Source: Thermotoga sp. (lineage in GTDB: Bacteria; Thermotogota; Thermotogae; Mesoaciditogales; Mesoaciditogaceae). From it: a stretch of DNA of 64,000 nucleotides. The position numbers and the translations under genes were made by a program. Below, piece after piece: positions 56,629 through 64,000 of the stretch. Position 1 is the stretch's first letter. Every line of letters starts with the position of its first letter. The notes beneath the pieces are model-generated. The model was not told the origin of the DNA and did not search any database. It saw nothing but the letters and a program-made list of their open reading frames with translations. Location: assembly GCA_020722015.1 (NCBI GenBank), contig DYLQ01000003.1, positions 1 to 64,000 of the forward strand, read 5' to 3'.

Positions 56629-56997
56629 ATGCATGGTTATGGGCATGGATTTAAAGAACATGGTGGTATGAGAACAAGGTTCATAGGTCCATTTTTACTT
56701 TTAGCACTTTACAGAGAGCCATCTTATGGATACGAACTCATGGATAAATTGAAAGAGTTTGGTTTTGATATGTACATGCCGGATCAAACTTCGATATACA
56801 AAATGCTAAGGAACATGGAAGAAAAAGGGTTTATATCTTCCGAATGGGATACCCGCGGGTCTGGTCCTGCAAAGCGCGTATACAAAGTTACGTCAGAAGG
56901 CATTGAACTTTTAAAAAATCTGGCTTTTGAGATAAAAGATGATATAAAAATTTATCAAAATTTTCTTGACATTTTTGAAAAACTGGAAATTCAATGA
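56629..56997 (+). CDS. PadR-family transcriptional regulator
   Basis: A 122-residue regulator. The winged helix is formed by FLLLALYREPSYGYELMDKLKEFG and MPDQTSIYKMLRNMEEKGFISSEWD, which are the PadR signature segments, and a C-terminal dimerisation helix follows. The His/Gly-rich N terminus (HGYGHGFKEHGGMR) is unusual and may bind metal. PadR proteins commonly repress a transporter next to them and respond to toxic small molecules; an MFS gene follows 221 bases downstream on the same strand. The gene is bracketed by two inverted repeat copies. GGAGG lies eight bases before the ATG. Confidence 0.9.
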   Translation: MHGYGHGFKEHGGMRTRFIGPFLLLALYREPSYGYELMDKLKEFGFDMYMPDQTSIYKMLRNMEEKGFISSEWDTRGSGPAKRVYKVTSEGIELLKNLAFEIKDDIKIYQNFLDIFEKLEIQ

Positions 56998-57148
56998 TAT
57001 ACCTAATCAACTTTAAAAATGAAGTCATTTGACTTCAGCAATTACCTTTCGGTGTCTGGTCCTCGCTTCGCTGCGGAGGCCACCTGCAAGGCAATTTGCT
57101 CTCCGTCAAATTTAAATTATATTTCAATTTTGAAAAGTGTTTAGTATA
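56998..57148 (-). repeat. 151-bp MITE-like dispersed repeat, copy B
   Basis: Begins directly after the padR stop codon. It runs from TATACCTAATC to GTTTAGTATA, which are inverted matches of each other, and it is the reverse-complement partner of copy A (47283-47433). In the orientation of A, the copy's inner stem reads AATTGCCTT with AAGGTAATT, which in RNA keeps a G-U pair where A has G-C. TA dinucleotides flank both ends, consistent with a TA target site. It lies between padR and the MFS gene. Confidence 0.85.
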
Positions 57149-57218
57149 ACTTTGCAGTTCACCGTTACCTTTTGCTTTTCATCTGCTTGTAAAGTCCGTA
57201 AAGAAGGGGATTGATCTG

Positions 57219-58436
57219 ATGTTCAAATTTGAGTGGTTAAACCGTAACATTGCATTGTTAATGACCGGACGTTTTTTAAGAAGTATGGCTCAGGGTTTTT
57301 TGATAATAATAGTCGTAATTTATCTTTCGAGAATAGGATTTTCTGCCGTCCAAATAGGTTTTATCTTCACCGTGACGATAATAGTGGGTATGTTTCTTTC
57401 TATATGGGTCGGCTTCGCAGCCGATAAATACGGAAGAAAATTCGTCATAATTTTATTGACGGTTGTAAGCGCTGTGAGTGCTATTGGTTTCCTTTTCACG
57501 ACAAATTATTACATTTTAATGGGACTTATAGCCGTCGGTACGATAGGGCGCGGTGGCGGAGCTGGGAGCGGAGGCGCGTTTGGGCCTTTTTATCCCGCAG
57601 AACAAGCACTCATAACGGAAAGCGTTAAGCCCAAATTTAGAAATAATGCTTTCAGCTATCTTTCAATTTTCGGAACGATCGGGAGCGCCGTGGGTTCTAT
57701 TATCGCACTTATTCCGTCGCACTTCACGCACATGTTCGGAATGGACTGGCGAGGAAGTTATCTTTTTTTGATGGCTTTAGCCGGAGTGCTTTACTTCGTG
57801 ATGGTAATTGCAACCATGTTTATACATGAAAGGAAAGATAGGCCCAAAAGGCAGAATGCATTACAAATTTCATGGAAACTTGTTGGAAAACTTTCGATTA
57901 CAAATGCGATAAACGGTTTGGGAATAGGGTTTTTAGGGCCTATACTCGTTTACTGGTTTTTCATAAAATACGGCGCAGGAACAGATGCAATAGGAATTTT
58001 ATACACGATTGTCAACATCATAGCCGTAATCCCATTTCTGATAGCCTCTCCGCTCGCAAAAATATTTGGTTCTGTCAAAACGATAGTTGCGACAAGACTC
58101 TTTGGCGTTGTAACTTTGATCTTAATGGCTTTCATGCCGACTTTTTTGCTCGCGAGCATTTTTTTCACGATAAGAATGATGGTAATCGCAATCGGAAATC
58201 CTCTGCGTCAATCATTTGTCATGGGACAGGCAAAAAGCGAAGAAAGAGCCACTGTCGCATCTTTAAGCAATCTCCCGCAGCAGATAACATCTTCGGTAGG
58301 GCCTGCGGCAAGCGGTTATCTGATAGATATGTCGATGATCGAAATGCCTATTTTATTCGCAGCCAGTTTTCAATTTGTTAACGCTATACTTTATTGGTAT
58401 TTTTTTAAAAATTCTGATGAGCATAATGAAGAGTAG
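57219..58436 (+). CDS. major facilitator superfamily transporter
   Basis: A 405-residue protein with about 12 hydrophobic segments in two six-helix halves. The A-motif between helices 2 and 3 is visible as GFAADKYGRKFVI. A very Gly-rich stretch (GRGGGAGSGGAFGPF, about 109-123) sits near the third or fourth helix. The substrate is unknown; exporters of drugs or sugars both fit. A PadR regulator upstream suggests an efflux role. GAAGGGG is nine bases before the ATG. A strong terminator follows. Confidence 0.85.
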   Translation: MFKFEWLNRNIALLMTGRFLRSMAQGFLIIIVVIYLSRIGFSAVQIGFIFTVTIIVGMFLSIWVGFAADKYGRKFVIILLTVVSAVSAIGFLFTTNYYILMGLIAVGTIGRGGGAGSGGAFGPFYPAEQALITESVKPKFRNNAFSYLSIFGTIGSAVGSIIALIPSHFTHMFGMDWRGSYLFLMALAGVLYFVMVIATMFIHERKDRPKRQNALQISWKLVGKLSITNAINGLGIGFLGPILVYWFFIKYGAGTDAIGILYTIVNIIAVIPFLIASPLAKIFGSVKTIVATRLFGVVTLILMAFMPTFLLASIFFTIRMMVIAIGNPLRQSFVMGQAKSEERATVASLSNLPQQITSSVGPAASGYLIDMSMIEMPILFAASFQFVNAILYWYFFKNSDEHNEE

Positions 58437-58442
58437 CAACAA

Positions 58443-58466
58443 AGAACGAGCCTTTCGGCTCGTTCT
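58443..58466. terminator. bidirectional rho-independent terminator
   Basis: AGAACGAGCC (58443-58452), loop TTTC and GGCTCGTTCT (58457-58466) make a perfect 10-bp stem, followed on the + strand by AATTTTTTA. It lies between the MFS gene (+) and the oppF-like gene (-), which converge, and can serve both. Confidence 0.9.
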
Positions 58467-58531
58467 AATTTTTTATTAAGGGGGATAAGGGGTATCATTT
58501 TTTAGACGTTTTTTAATTCAATTTGTTCAGA

Positions 58532-59515
58532 TCAATTTTTGTAAAGTATGCACCTTGCAAAATGTCCGTCATCTATCTTCACCATGTCGGGTACCCTTTC
58601 TTTGCATTCAGGTTTTGCAAATGGACACCTCGGTTCAAATGGACAACCGGGCGGTAAATTCGTCAGATCAGGTACTTCCCCTCCCACGTCTACCTTCTCC
58701 GGCTCTAATCCCGATTCCGGTTTCGGAGCGGCCCTTTTGAGCAATTGCGTGTAAGGATGTTTCGGATCGTTTATCACATCATCGGATGAACCTATTTCGA
58801 CCAGATGACCCGCATACATTATCGCTATCCTATCCGACATGTAATGTGCTCCTGCCAGATCGTGCGTTATGAAAAGATACGATACGCCTTCTTTTTCTTT
58901 GAGCTCAAGCATCTGGTTCATTATGTCAAGTCTTATCGACACGTCAAGCATCGATGTGGGTTCATCGGCAAGTATCAGTTGAGGCTGAACCGCTATCGCC
59001 CTGGCTATCCCTACTCTCTGCCTTTGACCTCCGGACAACTCGTACGGATATTTATCGTATATCTGCTGTGGAGGTATCAATCCTGCCTCTTCAAGGATGC
59101 TTAAAACTCTTTCTTTTATCTTGTCCTTCTCAACTATCTTGTGTATCTTAAGAGGTCTTGTCAGTCCGTATCCGATCGAATGCAAAGGATTGAGCGATGA
59201 AAACGGATCTTGGAAGATCATTTGCACATGCTTTCTGTAACTCACAAGTTCTTTATGTCTCATCTTCAAAGGTGTTTCATGTCCGTTCAGAAGAATCTTT
59301 CCGGATGTCGGTTCGTACAATCTCACTATGACTCTTGCGACTGTCGTCTTACCGCTTCCCGATTCTCCCACAAGTCCCAACACTTCTTTTTCACCTATCT
59401 CAAAGTCTATCCCATTTATCGCATGAACTATTCTCACCCTGCCGAAAGAACCCATCCGAAATTCTTTCACAAGATTTTTAACCTCTATGACATTTTTATT
59501 GGTTTGCGTCTCCAC
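58532..59515 (-). CDS. oligopeptide/dipeptide-type ABC transporter ATP-binding protein (OppF/DppF)
   Basis: A 327-residue ABC ATPase. Walker A is GESGSGKTTVARV, the signature LSGGQRQRVGIARA, Walker B LILADEPTSMLD. The C-terminal extension has GCPFEPRCPFAKPEC, a Cys pattern of the Opp/Dpp family. The GTG start has GGGAAGTGA upstream. It is the last of four transporter genes. In Thermotogota this family often transports sugars rather than peptides; the substrate is not decidable here. Confidence 0.92.
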   Translation of the reverse strand: METQTNKNVIEVKNLVKEFRMGSFGRVRIVHAINGIDFEIGEKEVLGLVGESGSGKTTVARVIVRLYEPTSGKILLNGHETPLKMRHKELVSYRKHVQMIFQDPFSSLNPLHSIGYGLTRPLKIHKIVEKDKIKERVLSILEEAGLIPPQQIYDKYPYELSGGQRQRVGIARAIAVQPQLILADEPTSMLDVSIRLDIMNQMLELKEKEGVSYLFITHDLAGAHYMSDRIAIMYAGHLVEIGSSDDVINDPKHPYTQLLKRAAPKPESGLEPEKVDVGGEVPDLTNLPPGCPFEPRCPFAKPECKERVPDMVKIDDGHFARCILYKN

Positions 59516-59520
59516 CTAAA

Positions 59521-60486
59521 TCACTTCCCATCGTAGAGATGGCATGCCACAAAATGCTCGCTCTCTATCTCCACAAGTTTTGGGTTCTCGACGTCACACA
59601 CACCGCTTATTCTCTTTTCGCACCTTGGATAGAACGGACATCCCTTTATCTCCTGAGAGAGATCCGGTGGCCTTCCGGCTATGCCATGAAGTTTCTGACG
59701 CTTTCCAACCAAAGGTGGAAATGAGTGCATAAGTCCGTAGGTGTATGGATGCATCTGTTTTGCGTACAGCTTTTCGGATGGTGCCTTTTCAACTATTTGC
59801 CCTGCATACATTATCGCCAAAGAATCCGAAATCTCCACAAGCAAAGAAAGATCATGTGTTATGAAGATTATGGCAAAGCCAAGTTTCTTCCTTAACTCAT
59901 CCACTTCCTGGAGTATCCTTCTCTGTACCACAACATCTAAGGCCGTCGTCGGTTCATCCATGATTATGAGTTTTGGATTCAGTGCCAGTGCCATGGCTAT
60001 AACCACTCTTTGTTTCATACCACCTGACAACTGGTGAGGATACGCATCCAAGTATTTAGACGAGACATTGACAAGATTAAGCAATTCTTTTGCACGCTTT
60101 TCAAGTTCATCTTCTGTCATGTTAACATGATACTTTATGGAATTGTATATCTGTGTCCTTACTTTCAATACCGGATTTAAAACGTTCATAGATGCCTGAA
60201 AGACCATTGAAAATTCTTTCCATCTCATCTTCCTCAATTGCTCGTCGTCAACCTTCATGAGATCTATATTGTTAAATTCTATCGAACCGGAGAAGATCCT
60301 TCCGGGTGGCATAAGCAACCTTATGACCCCGAATGCAAGTGTAGATTTCCCACATCCTGATTCTCCAGCTATGCCAAGGAATTCTCCCTGATCAAGTTCA
60401 AAAGACACATCCCTTACGGCCCATGTCTTGAATTTCGTGAATTCGTATCCTGCATTCAAATCTTTGACTTTAAGTAGTGTGGCCAT
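59521..60486 (-). CDS. oligopeptide/dipeptide-type ABC transporter ATP-binding protein (OppD/DppD)
   Basis: A 321-residue ABC ATPase, partner of the preceding one. Walker A is GESGCGKSTLAF, the signature LSGGMKQRVVIAMA, Walker B LIIMDEPTTALD, and the C-terminal motif GCPFYPRCEKRISGVC repeats the Cys pattern of the family. The ATG has GAGGAAGCG ahead. It lies one base beyond the oppC stop and five bases ahead of the oppF start. The two ATPases form a heterodimer driving import. Confidence 0.92.
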   Translation of the reverse strand: MATLLKVKDLNAGYEFTKFKTWAVRDVSFELDQGEFLGIAGESGCGKSTLAFGVIRLLMPPGRIFSGSIEFNNIDLMKVDDEQLRKMRWKEFSMVFQASMNVLNPVLKVRTQIYNSIKYHVNMTEDELEKRAKELLNLVNVSSKYLDAYPHQLSGGMKQRVVIAMALALNPKLIIMDEPTTALDVVVQRRILQEVDELRKKLGFAIIFITHDLSLLVEISDSLAIMYAGQIVEKAPSEKLYAKQMHPYTYGLMHSFPPLVGKRQKLHGIAGRPPDLSQEIKGCPFYPRCEKRISGVCDVENPKLVEIESEHFVACHLYDGK

Positions 60487-60487
60487 C

Positions 60488-61324
60488 TTATCGCTTCCTC
60501 AACTTTGGATTTGTTATCTCATCAACGGCAAAATTCATAAGCGCGAAGGACATCCCGAGAAGCGCTATCATCAATCCTGGAACAGTTGCCCATTCCCACA
60601 ATCCGAAAAGTAATGCCTGATTGTTTTGTGCCCAATAAAGTATCGTACCCCAAGATATAGCACTTGAATCTCCAAGTCCCAAAAATTCGAGGCCTGCTTC
60701 GCTTAACACGGCATAAACGGCAGCACCAAAGAAATTTGCCACCACGAGACTCAGCATGTTAGGAAAGATGTCCGAAAAGATTATGTGAGAGGAACTTTCA
60801 CCCACTACAACCGACGCATTCACGTAATCTCTGCCTTTCAAAGTTAAAACCTGAGATCTTAAAGTTCTTGCACCCCAGGCCCATCCTGTTATGGATATTA
60901 CAAAAATTATCGTCCATATTCCTTTCACAACTATGAAAGCACTTATTATGATTATCAAAGGAAGACCTGGAATAACGAGAAAGATATTCGTGATCGTCAT
61001 GAGAATATCATCTGTTAATCCGCCTAAATATCCGGATGAAAGGCCCATAATGACCGATATAATCGTGGCAATGGCTCCGGTTATGAGTCCTACCATCAAG
61101 GACAATCTTGTACCCCATATAACCTGAGAAAAGATGTCTTGCCCCACGGCCGTTGTTCCCAAAAGGTGCTTCCAACTCGGACCTTGAAGCGGTGTAAAAG
61201 CCATTGAGGTGGGGGAGTATGGTGCTATAAACGGAGAAAAAATGGCAAGCACCACGAAGATAAGAAAAATGATGATACCCACGGTCGATTTCTTATTTTT
61301 AAAGAAGATTTTCACGTAATTCAT
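60488..61324 (-). CDS. ABC transporter permease, OppC/DppC type
   Basis: A 278-residue permease with an N-terminal helix and five more, and an EAA-like loop (VGESSSHIIFSDIFPNMLSLVVANF). The start ATG 61324 is one base beyond the oppB stop; the frame that extends to 61366 lies inside oppB and is rejected. PYSPTSMAFTPLQGPSWKHLLGTTAVGQDIFSQVIWG is the conserved N-proximal DppC segment. It makes one half of the membrane channel. Confidence 0.92.
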   Translation of the reverse strand: MNYVKIFFKNKKSTVGIIIFLIFVVLAIFSPFIAPYSPTSMAFTPLQGPSWKHLLGTTAVGQDIFSQVIWGTRLSLMVGLITGAIATIISVIMGLSSGYLGGLTDDILMTITNIFLVIPGLPLIIIISAFIVVKGIWTIIFVISITGWAWGARTLRSQVLTLKGRDYVNASVVVGESSSHIIFSDIFPNMLSLVVANFFGAAVYAVLSEAGLEFLGLGDSSAISWGTILYWAQNNQALLFGLWEWATVPGLMIALLGMSFALMNFAVDEITNPKLRKR

Positions 61325-61325
61325 A

Positions 61326-62309
61326 TCATTCACCACTTGATCTGGCACGAGGATCAAGAAATACATACACCATGTCCGCTATGAAATTTGCAATAAGCAC
61401 GGCTATCGTTATGAAAAGGAATATAGCCTGCATGAGTGGATAATCTATGTTTAAGACCGCTTGATAAAGCAGATATCCGACTCCAGGATACGAAAACACG
61501 ATTTCCGTTAAAAGCACACCGCTTATTACAAATCCTATTGCCATGGCAAAGCCTGTAAAACTCGGCAAAATTGCATTTCGCGCTGCGTAATTCAACTCTA
61601 TTTCTCTTTCCGGCAGGCCTTGAGCAAATGCAAAAGTTATGTAATCGTCTGAAAGTACACTTATCATGTTGTTTCTCATCGTCAACATCCATCCTCCCAT
61701 TGCCGTTATGACTATGGTTCCAGCCGGAAGTATAGCATGGTACAACACAGACCACACAAGGCTTAATCCGGCAAGGCCTGATGCTGAAGAATATGCACCG
61801 CCCAATGGGAACCATCCAAATATGAAAGCAAAAACATATTCAACGACTAAAGCAAACCAGAAATAGGGCATTGAGTTAAGAAAGAAAGCAAGTGGAACTG
61901 TAACAGTACTTGACGCTGAATTTCTTCTCCACGAGACTCTTATTCCAAGCAATGTTCCAATAATAAAGGCTATAACAGTGGATATGCCGGCTAATCCCAA
62001 CGTCCAAGGTATTGCTTGTGATAACACCTGCCCAACTGTTGTAGGGTAAAAACTCACAGATATTCCAAAATTACCCGTCAGCATCCTTCCAAGATAATCC
62101 CAATACTGAAGGAACATGCTTTCATGTGTGTTTATACCAAAAGCAATTTCAAGAGCACTTATAGCTTGAGGATTAAGCCTCCCTTGAAACTTTGCTATCA
62201 TAACTTCCGCGGGATTACCTGGCATAAGCCTTGGAAGAATGAAATTGATCGTTAACGCGGCCCATGCTGTGATGAGGAAAAAAATCACTCTTTTCAATAT
62301 GTATTTCAT
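61326..62309 (-). CDS. ABC transporter permease, OppB/DppB type
   Basis: A 327-residue permease with six predicted helices. The N terminus has ITAWAALTINFILPRLMPGNP, the DppB signature, and the EAA loop (GLPEREIELNYAARNAILPSFTGF) is near 235. The ATG has TTTGGAGGC ahead of it. It is the first gene of the transporter operon; a promoter is visible upstream. No substrate-binding protein gene is adjacent, which is unusual for an importer. Confidence 0.93.
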   Translation of the reverse strand: MKYILKRVIFFLITAWAALTINFILPRLMPGNPAEVMIAKFQGRLNPQAISALEIAFGINTHESMFLQYWDYLGRMLTGNFGISVSFYPTTVGQVLSQAIPWTLGLAGISTVIAFIIGTLLGIRVSWRRNSASSTVTVPLAFFLNSMPYFWFALVVEYVFAFIFGWFPLGGAYSSASGLAGLSLVWSVLYHAILPAGTIVITAMGGWMLTMRNNMISVLSDDYITFAFAQGLPEREIELNYAARNAILPSFTGFAMAIGFVISGVLLTEIVFSYPGVGYLLYQAVLNIDYPLMQAIFLFITIAVLIANFIADMVYVFLDPRARSSGE

Positions 62310-62367
62310 CTAAAAGCCTCCAAAACATGAATTTATGGCCTATTCCGCGCATCACATTTAATATAAC

Positions 62368-62396
62368 ATTTTATCTGTAATTATCATATATGACAA
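62368..62396 (-). promoter_or_regulatory. promoter of the Opp/Dpp-type operon
   Basis: On the minus strand TTGTCA (complement of 62391-62396), a 17-base spacer and TAAAAT (complement of 62368-62373), about 58 bases ahead of the first permease gene. The rest of the 289-base gap (62310-62598) holds this promoter, the divergent one for the ABC-F gene, and a GATATC-4-GATATC arrangement near 62494-62510. Confidence 0.7.
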
Positions 62397-62551
62397 ATAC
62401 AGCCATTTAAATTATTTATCAGTTGTTTTTAACCAAAAATGAAGAATAAAATGTTATTTCTGTTTTTTTCATGGCATTTCTTCGTTTAGCTTGTGATATC
62501 GTCTGATATCGCACTTCACGTTTTAAAACAAACAAAGAGTTTTCTCTTAAA

Positions 62552-62581
62552 TTGTATCGATGCAACGAAGAATGATATAAT
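62552..62581 (+). promoter_or_regulatory. promoter of the ABC-F gene
   Basis: TTGTAT (62552-62557), an 18-base spacer and TATAAT (62576-62581) lie directly ahead of the GGAGG ribosome site (62588-62592). The paired GATATC sites lie about 45 bases upstream of the -35 and might be a regulatory site. Confidence 0.65.
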
Positions 62582-62598
62582 TCTTTCGGAGGAAAAAG

Positions 62599-64000
62599 AT
62601 GATTCTTAAGATTGAAAATATCGAAATGCAATTTAGAGATCATGTGCTTTTTTCAAACGTCAATCTTCAGGTTAAAACGGGAGAAAAGATCGTTCTCATT
62701 GGGCCGAATGGATCCGGAAAGACGACATTTTTAAAAATTTTAACCGGTGAACTTGAGCAAACAGATGGGAAGATCGAGTTTTATGGTCACAAGATCGGAT
62801 CGATCAATCAGTTCAGAATAGACGAAGATAAAACACTTTATGAAGAAGGGTTGTCAGCCTTTGAAGAAGCCATTTCGTTTTACAATTTGGCCATTGACAG
62901 TGTTATGAAGGACGATATCGATGAATACGGTAACGCTCTTGCAAATGCCGAAGTACTTGACATCTACGCGGCTGAAAAAAAGGTAAGAGAAATGCTTAAA
63001 GGTGTTGGCTTTGAGGAGAAAGATTTTGGAAGAAGATTATCAACGCTTAGTGCGGGAGAAATAACAAAACTTGAGATAGCAAAAGTGCTTATAATGGATC
63101 CAGAACTTATCATTTTAGACGAGCCTGGGAATTATTTGGATATTTACGGTCTAAAATTTTTGAATGAAGCACTTATTTCTTTAAAAGGGGCCGTTATAAT
63201 AGCAACTCATGATAGAAAGATGATGGAGAAAGTTCCTGATAAAATATGGGAAATAGATTTTGGAACGATAAAATCTTACGATGGTAAATATTCTGACTTT
63301 CTAGTTCAAAAAGAGATGTTTCTTAAAACGATTGAACACAGGACAGACGATATTGATAAGAAGATAGCCAATCTAAGAAGATCGATAGTCCGATACAGAC
63401 AATGGGGAAGAGATAAATCTGTAAAGCAGGCCAAATCCAAAGAAAAAATCGTTGAAAAATTGCAAAAAGAAAGAGAAAATTACGAATTTGAAAGGCAAAA
63501 AATTTTCAAAGATATTCATTTTCAGGTTGAAAATGTAACGGAAGATGTGATTTTAAAAGTCAACGATCTTGAAGTTTTTGCCGGTCAAAAGAAAATTGGT
63601 GAGTTTTCTTTTGAAATTCATAACGGTGAGAAAATTTCCATCTTAGGTAAAAATGGTATTGGTAAAACATCGCTTTTGAAGGCAATCATATCAGATAGAA
63701 CTCATGTATCATTTGGTCCGAATACTTTCATGGCATACGTAGATACCGTCGGATCGGAAAGAACCAAGAAAAGTGTCATTGAAAAGATATGGGAAACCGT
63801 ACCGCTTTGGAAAGATTACGAGGTCAGAAGATATATGGGAAGATTTGGGTTCGAAGGAGAAGATGTTTTTAAAAGTGTAAGCTTACTTAGCGGCGGAGAA
63901 TTCGTAAGATATCAACTTGCCATAGCTTTGATAAAGAATCCAAATTTTCTCATAATGGATGAACCAACGAATCATCTTGATCTTTACATGATCGAATCTC
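62599..64000 (+). CDS. ABC-F family ATPase, cut by the window end
   Basis: The frame is open to the right edge (467 codons visible). Two ABC domains without membrane segments: first Walker A GPNGSGKTT (35-43), signature LSAGE (150-154) and Walker B followed by DEPGNYLD (174-181); second Walker A GKNGIGKTS and the standard LSGGE and DEPTNHLD. Between them is the charged linker (about 245-310) that reaches the peptidyl-transferase centre in this family. ABC-F proteins act on ribosomes, relieving stalls or protecting from antibiotics. The first domain's signature deviates from LSGGE/DEPTNHLD. The ribosome site is GGAGG. The subfamily cannot be told. Confidence 0.9.
   Translation, partial: MILKIENIEMQFRDHVLFSNVNLQVKTGEKIVLIGPNGSGKTTFLKILTGELEQTDGKIEFYGHKIGSINQFRIDEDKTLYEEGLSAFEEAISFYNLAIDSVMKDDIDEYGNALANAEVLDIYAAEKKVREMLKGVGFEEKDFGRRLSTLSAGEITKLEIAKVLIMDPELIILDEPGNYLDIYGLKFLNEALISLKGAVIIATHDRKMMEKVPDKIWEIDFGTIKSYDGKYSDFLVQKEMFLKTIEHRTDDIDKKIANLRRSIVRYRQWGRDKSVKQAKSKEKIVEKLQKERENYEFERQKIFKDIHFQVENVTEDVILKVNDLEVFAGQKKIGEFSFEIHNGEKISILGKNGIGKTSLLKAIISDRTHVSFGPNTFMAYVDTVGSERTKKSVIEKIWETVPLWKDYEVRRYMGRFGFEGEDVFKSVSLLSGGEFVRYQLAIALIKNPNFLIMDEPTNHLDLYMIES

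Noticed and set aside
57541..57600. Gly-rich, more GC-rich stretch in the MFS gene as a sign of recent transfer
   Set aside because: It is a short local effect of the Gly codons; flanking composition looks like the rest of the window.

Overview
The window reads as an AT-rich chromosomal segment from a saccharolytic, anaerobic, hyphenated-'toga' type bacterium (Thermotogota). The argument is the gene set: a class II xylose isomerase very like the Thermotoga enzyme, a PPi-type phosphofructokinase, a membrane pyrophosphatase, a CBS/DRTGG pyrophosphatase, a GH57 branching enzyme, an M18 aminopeptidase, flavodiiron/superoxide-reductase oxygen defence and a porin-like exported protein. A single-chain pyruvate:ferredoxin oxidoreductase, a sigma-54 gene and a lysine-type (K+-independent) proton pyrophosphatase do not match Thermotoga itself and suggest a deeper or acid-adapted lineage of the phylum. 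This placement is inference. Coding density is very high, there is no non-coding gap longer than 300 bases, many genes overlap by 1-35 bases, and TTG/GTG starts are common.

Layout. 1-6681 (+): end of a GH31 alpha-xylosidase-like gene, a GH3 beta-xylosidase/glucosidase, xylA, a ROK repressor and xylB, a complete xylan-oligomer-to-xylulose-5-P module. 6932-11670 (+): soluble pyrophosphatase, isochorismatase-like hydrolase, proton-pumping pyrophosphatase. 11737-14401 (+): a PerR/Fur-type regulator with its own operator, flavodiiron protein, ferritin, superoxide reductase, then a strong terminator. 14458-15919 (+): two conserved uncharacterised genes. 15921-17878 (-): ECF sigma factor, zinc anti-sigma factor and an RseB/LolA-like exported sensor. 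17931-20187 (-): rpsT, two pseudopilins, ndk, rubrerythrin. 20192-28172 (-): pyruvate:ferredoxin oxidoreductase, GH57 branching enzyme, DUF4912 protein, thiamine pyrophosphokinase, rpoN. 28326-30239 (+): mnmA and an M55 D-aminopeptidase. 30242-47187 (-): one very long run of housekeeping genes: nadD, obg, porin-like protein, yjbQ, minE, minD, an unknown, AMMECR1, PPi-phosphofructokinase, the whole F1Fo ATP synthase (atpC-D-G-A-H-F-E-B-I-Z in coordinate order), yqgF and an enlarged recJ. 47458-51352 (-): M18 aminopeptidase, two unknowns, a metal-ligand-less amidohydrolase, tRNA-Leu(CAA). 51483-56346 (-): sufCBDSU. 56629-58436 (+): PadR regulator and an MFS exporter. 58532-62309 (-): Opp/Dpp-type ABC transporter without a binding protein. 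62599-64000 (+): ABC-F ATPase cut by the window edge.

How it fits together. The carbon genes feed xylose into a glycolysis that appears to use PPi at phosphofructokinase, while one soluble and one membrane pyrophosphatase set the PPi level; the ATP synthase c subunit carries two carboxylates (Na+-type signature) while the pyrophosphatase looks H+-specific, so two coupling ions may coexist. Oxygen defence genes protect the Fe-S rich pyruvate oxidoreductase and the Suf products.

The least expected structures are non-coding: a 151-bp MITE-like inverted-repeat element present twice (47283-47433 and 56998-57148) plus a divergent third copy (56380-56554), two of which bracket padR in opposite orientation; and a hairpin in the atpG-atpD gap that sits exactly between the only good Shine-Dalgarno sequence and the atpD start codon.
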